From the NCBI RefSeq assembly GCF_051622035.1, contig NC_135358.1:24556501-24620500 (forward strand): a stretch of 64,000 nt of DNA. The letters run 5' to 3'. Shown in pieces: positions 49,662 to 58,716 of the stretch (the stretch's first letter is position 1; the number at the start of each line of letters is the position of its first letter). The notes under the pieces were generated by a model, which saw nothing but the letters and a program-made list of their open reading frames with translations, had not been told where the DNA came from and searched no databases. The translations under genes were made by a program, and so were the position numbers. The stretch is from Arctopsyche grandis. Its lineage: Eukaryota; Arthropoda; Insecta; Trichoptera; Hydropsychidae.

Positions 49662-52600
49662 TCAATTGTACATGTCGATGTGTTCAAAACGTCTGTCCCG
49701 TTCGAAGACGTGCGAAGCGTCGGGCGCGTCGTTAGACGACGAAGGCAGTCCCGGCCTCGCCCAGGTGTAAACGCCGCCGTCCTGACACGCAGTCAGCAGG
49801 CAATCCTCGCGGAACAGCAGCGCCGTGAGTCGCTCGTGCGCTATTTTCTTAATTACGAGCGGCTCCAACACGGGACAGTCGTCGAAGCGGGGGCACGCCG
49901 CTGTCCCGATGAGTCGTAGGGGATCACAAGCTCCCCGTGCCCCGCAGCCCCCGCACGTACTACTCGCCCCACTCCCGGTGCCGACACTGCCCACGAGTGT
50001 GCTCTTCATCCGTAGCGCCACCGAGTTCGATATGGAATTGTTTTTACTATCACTATTACTGGAATTGCCACTTTTAGAAGTCAAACTAAAATTACGACGA
50101 TGGGAATGGTCCTTGCGGTCTCCGAAAGTGAAGCCGGCTAGTCGTTGCGTCACCGCGCTCAAAGGACCGGGTTCGGTCGCCGGGGCACAGCCGCCTACCG
50201 TGATGTTTACCGTAGATACGTTGTTCACTTTAGCAGTCTTATTTCCTATTTTAGTATTTGTACCGTTGCCGGAACTTTCGACGTTCGATTTATTGCTCAC
50301 AGTTGAATGAGAAGAAGAACTAACTATACTAGATTCACTGACTTTCAGTCCTATTTTATTATTTTTTAAACACTTCACGGGAGGCTTATTGACTACACCG
50401 TTGGTAGAGGACGTTTTTAGATTTGTCGTCAAGTGTGCCGATACCCGGCTCTTCGCTGGTGGGCGCAGTATGTCTTCCGTAACATCCCATAGACAGAGAT
50501 GAGTATCCTGGGATACGCTACCTAATCTATAGCTGACGCCTGGGTTGTCCGCGGCGGACACACGTAGCTCTTCATCCGAACCCGTAGAAGCACCATTATC
50601 ATTTTCAGATAAACAACAAGTATAAGGATCAAACGCTACCACGGAAACCCAAGACTTATGTCCTTGCCCTCGGGCCACTACTCTGCTTTCGTTGAACGAC
50701 CATATGGTAACCAGGTCGTCCTCCCCTCCCACAACTACATATCGACCGTCCGGAGACCAGCAAACACACAAAAATCCACCGAAATACGACCTAGCATGGC
50801 CGATGAGTTCCATCGTGTCGTAATGGAACACTCTGAGGAATCCATCTTGCGAGGCCACCGCTAAATGCGCTCCACACGGCGAGAAAGCAAACTCATTGAT
50901 ACAGCAGCCGTCGGCACCGATCACCCAGCGATATAAAGGATTCCGCGTCGATTTAGTTTTGCACGTGTGAATTGCGTATCCCTCTCCCTGTTTGAACGGT
51001 TGATAGTGAGGTGCAGCTGTTCCGCAGCCGAGTTCTTCGTTATACACATAAAGTTGTCCCGACGCATGAGCTGCCAGGAATAAGTTGCAGGAGCCTGGCA
51101 CCCATCGAATGCACGTAACTCGAGTTTTATCAATGAGCCTCTGAAATAAACGAAAAATATTTTCAGACATGTACATACATACAAATGTATATTAAAATTT
51201 ACTTTTAGATCATTCATTATATTTGTTGAAATATAGTTCTTCCCAACATTGTCGTTCTGTTAAGATTAGATTAGGTCTAAATAAACAATGAAAAATCATT
51301 TCAGTTACATGATAAGATTTGTTCAGTCAATACTGTGAAGATATTTTTGACGTGTAAATCATAACATAGGTTGTGCAAATCATCACAGTTATATAAATAG
51401 GGCATTACCTCGTTTATTTAATCTGTGACCATTGGGGTTAATTCACTCTTATGAGAGCGAATTGACATTTCGGATGGGTCACAAATTAGTAGACACGCTT
51501 TGTCACATCGATAAAAATGTGGACATAGGGCAAATGGAATATTTGAACGGGGAATTGAACGATGCCGAAACGTCTAATAATAATATTGATTCAAGATTGT
51601 GAATTATTTGTTCTGTATTACAAATACCGAGTTTAATCGTAATGTACATATATGTAACAGTCTTGGGTGTATTTTCAATTGTACATAATATAATCCAACT
51701 GGCGTTTTAGGTCATTCATATTCGAATTCAACAAGCAAATACACTTTCAACAATGTGCGCCGGTTGTAGTAGGCATAACAGTTGAGTTGTGACAGCTCTG
51801 ATATTTTTACGAATGCTTTAGAATTTAATAATGCGTTAATATTTCATAGGCATTACGAATGAAGGTAATGAGTACCGTATTGCGATAACTTTAATGATGT
51901 TTTCAAAACAAAAATGTAACTTTTCAACTCAATTTACTAGTCGAGTGACGTTTTCACGAAAACCTAACCAATCCATTTAATTTGGTATCAACTTGTAGTT
52001 GAACTAAATTTTCAGTTGTAATGTAATTCGTCATATGAATCAACTCACGTGAGTTAAATGGAATATATTCCAACTAGTCAAAATATATTACAATTGGAAG
52101 ATAGACTTCAACTGTAACATATTATATACATATATGTATGTATTTTTTTTGTGTTATATTTTTTGACCATTGTGGCGCTTTAGGAATTCCTGTTATGCCA
52201 CAATGGTCTGTTTAGAATAAATAAATAAATAAATATTACATAAATAAATGGAAAAAAAATATAACATGGTTTTCCTCATTGTTTAGAATAAATAAATAAA
52301 TAAATATTACATAAATAAATGGAAAATAGATATAACATGGTTTTCCTCATTGTTTAAAAACAATTTATTGTGATTTATGATGATACTGAATTGCATATTT
52401 ATGTTTACAAGGCTATTCTATGTTTCACTTCGTTTATTAAAGACGATACTTTGTATAGACGTTTGAAAAACGATCGCAAGAATATCAGTGGATATCAAAC
52501 CCAAATTTTGTCAAACGAAAAAGCGAAAGCAGCAAAAGATACGAGGCTTGTAAAAATAAAACACAACTTTTTCGAATATGTAGGAGTGCATAGATGAATA

Positions 52601-54676
52601 TATGGAAATTTTAAAAGTGCGTTTTTAATGTAATAATATTCTGTATGCGATATTTAGGGGATGCCGGATTAGGATTAAGTTACATCGTCGGCAATGTGAA
52701 ACGGCACGTTTTGTATTGACGCATTTTAGTAAGAGTGTCGCTTATTTTACAATTTCTCATTCGTTTCTTATTGGAATTGCGAATGGATATAATCGGTCGG
52801 TATAAATGTCGCGGGTAGGACTGACCTCTTCGTTGTACAACTTGCTGACTTCTTTCTTGATGGGGTCCAGTATTTGTATCTGTCCGGTGGAGAAGCCGAT
52901 GAGCAGGGAGACGCTGTTGTGGGTGGTGGTGACGGTGTTGAAGTCGTGACAGGTGGGGTTGGTGCCTTTGTAGATCTTCTTGTCGATGGGTTTGGAGAGG
53001 TCAGCAGTCTGGGGACAGACGAGAAAAATGTGACAGATAGCGCGAGTGTTTGAGGCTCGAGAATAATTGCAATTGATATGAAGATTTTCAAGAGAATAGA
53101 CAACCGAAATGATGCTTTGGCCCTACAAGATGATTTGTTCAGGCTAGAGGCATATTGCAGCATAAATAAGTTGGAAATTAATGTAGCAAAATGCTCCTGC
53201 ATAACCTTCACCAGAAAACTATGTCCAGTTGACTTTCCTCATTCAATCAACGGACATAGACTCACAAGGGTATCGGAAATTAGAGATTTGGGAGTCTTTT
53301 TAAACTCTGATCTATCCTTTAGTAAACATATTGACAATGTTGTAGCTCGAGCGTCGAAGGCCCTCGGGTTCGTCATCCGGTCCTCCAAATGCTTTACTTC
53401 TATTAAATCATACAAAATACTATATTGTGCATACGTAAGAAGTATTGTTGAGTTTGCATCCCAAGTTTGGAACCCAGAGTACTCTGGTGCAAGAGACAGA
53501 TTGGAGCGCATTCAGAAGAGATTCTCGAGGTACATCAGTAGCCGTTTTGGATTATCCTATACTTCCTATGAAGATGCTTGTAGGTGTCAGCATCTACTTC
53601 CACTTGTCAAAAGAAGGGAGATAGCTGACATCTCAACAATTTTGAACATCCTTAACGGCTCGATCGACTGTCCTCAATTATTGAGCAGACTATCATTGCG
53701 TGTGCCCAATAGAATGACTAGATGTAATGAGCTCCTTTACATACCTAATACTTTTTCTAATTATGGAAGAAGCTCATTCATCTGGCGTGCAAACTCCACC
53801 GTCAACACACTAATTTTAACAATTTCTATGTTTGACTTATTTAATATTAATGCTATACAAGCTAGAGTGATTATTGCAAATTTGTTTTTCGATGATTAAT
53901 TTTATTGAAAATTTACGATTGTGATTATGAATTCTTATTTTGATGTATTTATTTTGTCTTTTTGTTTTATATTATATTATTTTTATTATTTCATAATTTT
54001 TATCATATTATTATTCTTATTATTTTGATATTTTTATTATACTGTTATTTCTATTTTTTTCTTTTTGTTTTCTCTAACTATCTTACTCTATTATCATTTT
54101 TGTTTCTTATTTTAAATGTTTGAGCTTTTCTTTTTTTTACCTATATGTGAAAATTATTAATGGTTTACTTAACATGATTATGTTTTTTTACTATCAATCT
54201 ATGTAACATAATAAACTGTAAATTTTCCAAATAAATAAATAAATAAATTAGCACAAGCAAGTGACCTTGTTGAGTCCACGGTAGACGTACACGTAGAGCT
54301 CCTTGCCGTAGTTGAAGCAGAGGCGGTCGGGAGGGTCGGGGGGCTCCGGCTGCTCGGAGGGCGGCTGTTGCTCCCCCCCTGGTGGAGAGTTGGCCTGTTG
54401 GGGAAGAGTGACCAGCGAGAGGCGCGGTCCGGGGCCGGAGCCGGAGCCGGCGCTGCACGAAGGGGGGGGCGCAGCGCCACACACGTTGCGGGAGGCTCCG
54501 GTTGCGGCTCCAGTCCCGGCCGCAGCGGTGGCCGCTCGCGAGTAGTCGGCCAGCGCCAGCAGTCGGTAGGTGCCCTCGCGAGTGACGAACTGCGACTTGA
54601 GGTCGTGGTCGTGATCGTGGTCGTGATCGCGATCGCGGTCGCTGCCGGGGGGCGGCGGCGCGCCCTCCTGCGCCAT
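49662..54676 (-). CDS. WDR20: WD-repeat protein WDR20, USP12/USP46 cofactor family
   Basis: WDR20 is a beta-propeller protein that in known systems binds and stimulates the deubiquitinases USP12 and USP46. Three coding exons on the minus strand, all phase 0: 54676-54266, 53008-52826 and 51140-49662; 690 aa against 569 in human, the excess being low-complexity loops. Residues 1-30 carry an Asp/His/Arg dipeptide run (DRDRDHDHDHDHD), then the family start LKSQFVTREGTYRLL. Exon 2 encodes ADLSKPIDKKIYKG and LLIGFSTGQIQILDPIKKE. Exon 3 holds RVTCIRWVPGS, FAFSPCGAHLAVASQDGF, VCWSPDGRYVVVGGEDD, GHKSWVSVVAFDPYT, and the last blade KKIAHERLTALLF. A Ser/Asn-rich loop of about 150 residues lies between the later blades. 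Exon 1 is in a GC-rich island. Its donor (GTCACT) is weak and only about 16 bp from a LINE insertion. The start is the first Met placing the family motif near residue 30; an open frame runs further upstream. Confidence 0.95.
51141..52825. other. WDR20 intron 2
   Basis: 1.7 kb, AT-rich. It contains a LINE 3'-end hairpin and AAATA tail (52165-52260), a 71-bp tandem duplication and otherwise unassigned DNA. An open frame of 75 aa at 52370-52597 has no recognisable family. Confidence 0.55.
52165..52355 (+). repeat. LINE 3'-end hairpin with AAATA tail, followed by a 71-bp tandem duplication
   Basis: GACCATTGTGGC (52165-52176) and its exact complement (52197-52208) enclose a 20-nt loop and are followed by an AATAAATAAATAA tract, the usual layout of an insect LINE 3' terminus. 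The sequence from TGTTTAGAATAAATAAATAA at 52209 to GGTTTTCCTCAT is repeated once with a period of 71 bp (second copy at 52280). Confidence 0.65.
53072..54248 (+). mobile_element. 5'-truncated Jockey-like LINE, reverse-transcriptase C-terminal part
   Basis: An open frame of 273 aa (53078-53899) shows the thumb and C-terminal region of non-LTR reverse transcriptases: LEINVAKCSCITFTRK, then LGVFLNSDLSFSKHIDNV and YCAYVRSIVEFASQVWNP. The catalytic YADD block and everything upstream are missing. The 3' end is an AATAAATAAATAAAT tail to 54248. It sits in WDR20 intron 1, antisense to WDR20. The frame is intact over the remaining part, suggesting recent insertion. No target duplication was recognised. 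Confidence 0.85.
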
Positions 54677-55090
54677 CAGCCGGCCGCTGCCGCTGCCGCT
54701 GCCACTCCCGCGCCCCCCGCCGCTGCGCCCCCTCCCGCATCCGGCACAGGTGGCGCACAGGTGACCCCCTGCCCCGCCCGCACCCCCGCTTCCGCAGCCA
54801 CAGCCGCACGCGCAGACCACGCTGGGCCTCCAGCCGCAGCCGCAGCCGTAGCCGCAGCCGCTCTCCTGCCGCTAAAGCTGCACCCCCGCACCCCTCCACG
54901 AGCGCGCGTGACTGCGAGCGGCCTGGCACCTGGCACCTGGCACCTAGCACGCGCGTCTACACCCCCTGCTACGCGCGAGCGCACTCGTGTCCGTACGTCG
55001 ACTGTCGCTCGACTCGGCCCGTCGCCGGACACCTCGCAGACCGCCACCTTGCAACCTCCCAGCTCCAGCTGCCGTGCCCTCGGTAGCGCA
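54250..55090 (-). promoter_or_regulatory. GC-rich island covering WDR20 exon 1 and its likely promoter
   Basis: A sharply delimited GC-rich segment in AT-rich surroundings, containing WDR20 exon 1 and about 400 bp upstream. Several long open frames cross it in all phases, but they are products of composition (Ala, Pro, Gly, Arg only) and not genes. The TIR element at 55111 begins directly beyond it. Confidence 0.6.
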
Positions 55091-55400
55091 CTTCATACCG
55101 GTTCTGATTTCTAGTCAAATGTGAACCGGTCACAGGACAACCGGTCGCTCTAGATCGGTCACACGTGATCACCCGTCACACTAAAACTGATCACGAAAAA
55201 ACTGGTCACACCCAAAAATTAAAAATTGGTCGAATTTTTGGGTGTGACCCTTAGATGTATAATACATATGTAGGCGGGGTAGGTATGTGTTGACCGTATC
55301 CCAGCCTAACGAAACACTGTTGTGCTTGTTTTTATTAAGTTTTATTGTTTGCCTATGGTTGTACAAAGGTATGATATTTGGGCAAAAGTATGTCGTTCAG

Positions 55401-55570
55401 CGGTCTCTGGATATGGTAGAGTGTCGCTGGCTCGGCATTCAGCTATGTTCAGAAGGTCTCTGGATGCGGCAGTGTGTTGCTGGCTCGTTGTTCGGCTATG
55501 TGCAGAAGGTCTCTGGATGCGGCAGTGTGTTGCTGGCTCGTCGTTCGGCTATGTTCGGAAGGTCTCTGGT
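55401..55570 (+). repeat. 53-bp minisatellite, about 3.2 copies
   Basis: Units starting GGTCTCTGGAT recur at 55402, 55455, 55508 and, partly, 55561, each followed by GGCTCG and TTCGGCTATG variants. Period 53 bp; 53 is not a multiple of 3, so the unit changes frame between copies and long open frames across it are accidental. Confidence 0.8.
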
Positions 55571-56634
55571 CTGCTGCTGTGTGTCGACGCTCGCTGCTGT
55601 GGGTCGACTGGCGTTGTTTGGGTTGTACCTCCTTTTATAGTGTTTCTGGAATCACCTGACCCATGGTGGTGGTTGTTGATGCGTAAGCGAGGAATGTGCT
55701 TTTGTCGAGGGGTAGAATTTTATGGAATGATTGGCGCCGTTCCGCTCGATGTAGTTTAATGGCGGCGGTGTGCTTCGACTGGTTTTGTTCCGCTCGAGTG
55801 TGAGGGGTGGAACATTCTCGAAGGATTTGGCACCGTTCCGCTCGAGTTTAATATAATGGTTGCAGGTGTGCTTCGACTGGTTTTGTTCCGCTCGAGTGTG
55901 AGGGGTGGAACTGTCTCGAAGGTTTTGGTGATTGATTCCAAGAAGTGCACGTGTTGTTTACGTGTGCGAGTTCTGCGCGGAATGTGGTTTGTTGTTGTGA
56001 AATATTCTCGAATGTTTCGATGACGATGACGATGACGATGACGAGATTCCTACACATAGATCCGCCCTCACGCTTTATACTGGTCTCCTTTTAGCGCATA
56101 CAAAATACATGGCGCATGCACTTTTTCTCAGTAGGTAGTTAGCTTCTTAGTAGTGTAAGACAGAGAAGGTATGTTGACCGTATCCCGGTCTAACGAAACA
56201 CATGTTGTGTAGTTTCAAAGAGGATCGTTTATTTTCGTTCAATTTTATACAATGGTTATTGTATGTACGAAGAGGTTTCTTCGGAGAAGTGATCTGTATG
56301 AACTCCAGAGGCTCACTCTGCCGGTGGAGGTTGCTGCGTTGCTTTATAAACGTTTTGTTCTTGGTACTCGCGATGCCCCAGTTATGCTGCGAGCGTGGTT
56401 TTATGGGTTCATACGCCTAGACGTAGTTCGTGGTTTTTATGGATTCAGTGTTCTTCCTTTGTTTCCAAGACACGTGTATAGAAACACGTGTCGACCTTTT
56501 GACGAGGCGAGCGTGTGCCATGCATTAGTGACTTTCCTGGATATGTGTCGCAGTGACCTGATGAGATCATTTAAGTTGTACTATATGCCTACAGTAGGAA
56601 AGGTCGATTGCGGAGATCTTGTCGATAAATATGC

Positions 56635-56798
56635 GGAGATCTTGTCGTCACTAACTGAGGGGTGCGGGGGGTTTAACTAGCAGGGGAGTGAAAAAAACGC
56701 CGACCACTGCGTCGTAGGGAAAAAAAATCCTTTTTTTTTCTCAACTTCCCCGCTAGTTAAACCCCCCGCACCCCTCAGTTAGTGACGACAAGATCTCC
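56635..56798. repeat. Perfect 47-bp inverted repeat (hairpin), 70-bp spacer
   Basis: Arm 56635-56681 (core GTCACTAACTGAGGGGTGCG) is the exact complement of 56752-56798. The spacer adds imperfect pairing at its edges (AGGGGAGTGA against TCAACTTCCCC). An extra partial copy of the arm start, GCGGAGATCTTGTCG, lies at 56610-56624. Confidence 0.85.
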
Positions 56799-57156
56799 GA
56801 CCAAAATCACGCGTCAGGGCCCATCTTTGTGTATTATATATCTATGGTGTGACTAATTTTCGGGTGTGACTAGTTTTTTCGTGACTAGTTTTAGTGTGAC
56901 CGATCTATAGCGACAGGTTGTCCTGTGACTGATTGACTAGTAGTCTGTTTACCACTTGCAATATCTCCTCTAATTGGATGGATTATTAGTCACATTAAGA
57001 TCGCCCAAAAGACAATTTTTGCCATGAAAATCGCGAATATAGAATATTTTGCACTCGAGTTTTCGTTAGTATGAAGGACTTTTCGGCTGCCAGATGTCTG
57101 GTTTTAGAGATTTTAGTGACTTTTGGGTGAGCGCTTTGTGGCCAATATCTCGACAC

Positions 57157-57721
57157 CATGGGCGTCTTTCAGCATTTCCCACGGGGAAGGGGGGGGGGGG
57201 GGGGGAGGGCAAAACTTTTGGCTAGTAAGGAATGATTTTCTAGAGAGGGAGGGGTGTTACATTAAAAAAATGAGTGTATATGAATAGTAACTATTTCTTT
57301 TAATCATTTTGTTTTTTTAATTTTTATAGAATTGTAGCGTCGAGTTTCGGTCACCATCCTACAAGCTGGAACCGACTCGGCCATGTTACTCGCCACTGAA
57401 CTGCTTGTCGTGTGTACAACACTCCGTCGTTTCATTCCCTTACGCCCCCATAGAATAAACGAGTTTTACAAATATCTTTCAAATCAAGACAAACAATAAA
57501 ACAAAATGAATTTGGGAGTTAACATTTTTTTTCTGGGAAAAATCGACGTGTTTATACCTAACAGTGTTCTAAAAACTTTCAATATTTTATTTTTTTTTGG
57601 TTTAGTATTTTAATTCAAATTCATAATAATACATTAAACAACTTGGATAGTCCCGTTAAAATCTGGGGGGCGGAGGGGGCGGCTGCCCACCCTAGCCCCC
57701 CCCTCTCTAATGACGCCCCTG
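57157..57721. mobile_element. 565-bp hAT-like non-autonomous element with 8-bp target duplication
   Basis: It starts CATGGGCGTC and ends with the complement of CAGGGGCGTC (9 of 10). Octamers CTCGACAC (57149-57156) and CTTGACAC (57722-57729) flank it, 7 of 8 identical. Both subterminal regions are G/C-run rich (poly-G near 57189-57206; GGGGGGCGGAGGGGGCGG near 57665). No coding capacity. Confidence 0.72.
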
Positions 57722-57811
57722 CTTGACACTTGTTCTCAACCATTTTCGTCTGCTTGAACAGGAGTTTGTATAAATTTGTGAAATATCTTTAACATACTTA
57801 ACATATTAACC

Positions 57812-57895
57812 AGCAGTATGGCTCGATGGTTGCGTTTATCTTTAGCACCGAGAGATTACTGGGTTCGAGCCCTTGCTAATCTTTAATACTGTTGG
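57812..57895 (+). repeat. tRNA-derived SINE head
   Basis: A-box-like TGGCTCGATGGTTG and B box GGGTTCGAGCCC at RNA polymerase III spacing, followed by unrelated sequence rather than a closed acceptor stem. It is different from the tRNA-like sequence at 33988. Confidence 0.55.
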
Positions 57896-58032
57896 TTAGA
57901 CTTGGATATTTATGACTCCAAGTCAATCGTTTCTTATCAGAATTTGTCAATTTATCTGATTTTCATGGTGGAAACAAAAGTGCTAGAATGCTAATAATGA
58001 AAGAAGTGCTAGAATTTTACTAGAGAGAATGC

Positions 58033-58185
58033 AAAAGAGTAAATGGAAGACAGTAGGGAAGATGCTGAGAAGAAATTAATAAAATGTGTGGGGTGAGATG
58101 GATGAGAGTTGCGCAAAATAGAAACGAGTGGAAAATTTTTCGAAATGCCCTAATGTCGATGACTGTAAATGATGATGACTTTCTG
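58033..58185 (+). pseudogene. Decayed LINE reverse-transcriptase C terminus
   Basis: One frame reads through two stops into RWMRVAQNRNEWKIFRNAL, the characteristic end of a widespread insect LINE reverse transcriptase (usual form: WMRxAQxRxxWxxL). Only about 50 codons remain, and there is no open frame from a start codon. Confidence 0.6.
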
Positions 58186-58716
58186 GTAAATATTTATTTA
58201 TTTCTATAAACAGTTTTAAAAGATCATTTTCTTTTAGACGTTCAATGCAAGCATTACTGTTTGGCATTAATATGATCTTCACCAATAATTTTCAAGAATT
58301 GGGAAAAAAATTGTTACTTAAATTTTACAAAATTTTTAATCCGGAGAAATGAGGTTGAAATCTTGAGAATCCGGATAAAAACCAAAGACCTGTATATCCC
58401 ACCAATAGGATTCTTATATTTTTACTACAAAATCCATTGTAACTAAATACTGGTCAACAACTATAGCGTGCTTAGGTATTTCGAAGAAGAAGAGCCGCTC
58501 TTGGTTAGATGAACGATTTTGACAGTTGAGGGGGTGATAATGTTTGGCGCAGGTCGCTTACGCTTCGCTTTAAGGTGAAATAAACTCCTTAACAAACTAC
58601 TTAAATTTCAAAATACATATGTTTGAATATAACTTAATTGAATTCCTACTATAATTTAAGGTTATGTAAATGTCATGTGCATACATATGTATATGGAATG
58701 CATGCTTTGCTTTCAG

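Larger units (their letters stand above)
55111..56940. mobile_element. Unclassified DNA element with long inverted ends carrying GTCAC/GTGAC arrays
   Basis: The left end begins CTAGTCAA and the right end is its complement. Both then share ACAGGACAACC, GATCGGTCACAC and ACTAAAAC, with similarity over roughly 110-140 bp and small indels. The termini carry regularly spaced GTCAC/GTGAC motifs, as subterminal transposase sites would. The left end also has a perfect 17-bp hairpin (55204-55220 with 55233-55249). Inside are a 53-bp minisatellite (55401-55570), a 98-bp tandem repeat (about 55740-55935), a direct repeat of TTGACCGTATCCC followed by CTAACGAAACAC (55290 and 56172), and a 47-bp perfect hairpin (56635-56798). 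No transposase domain is recognised and no clear target duplication was seen. Confidence 0.65.
54677..58716. other. Intergenic between WDR20 and mitochondrial IF2
   Basis: Four kilobases with no supported gene. In order: GC-rich WDR20 upstream DNA, a 1.8-kb TIR element (55111-56940), an hAT-like element (57157-57721), a tRNA-like SINE head (57812-57895), a LINE remnant (58033-58185), and short AT-rich DNA before mitochondrial IF2. Open frames of 117-145 aa at 55287-55759 follow the 53-bp tandem repeat and are not genes. One of 142 aa at 56252-56680 inside the element has no family I recognise. Confidence 0.55.

Noticed and set aside
52370-52597. 75-aa frame in WDR20 intron 2
   Set aside because: No family, no splice support; adjacent to LINE-derived repeats.
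54165-55114. Frames up to 261 aa in all phases across the WDR20 exon 1 island
   Set aside because: Low-complexity Ala/Pro/Arg/Gly translations of GC-rich DNA; only the 54676-54266 frame carries WDR20 motifs.
55287-55759. Plus-strand frames of 117 and 145 aa
   Set aside because: They follow a 53-bp minisatellite, a unit length that is not a multiple of three, and have no domain.
56252-56680. 142-aa frame inside the TIR element
   Set aside because: It is the best coding candidate in the element, but it runs into the 47-bp hairpin, has no recognisable transposase or other motif and no upstream support; left unannotated as a gene.
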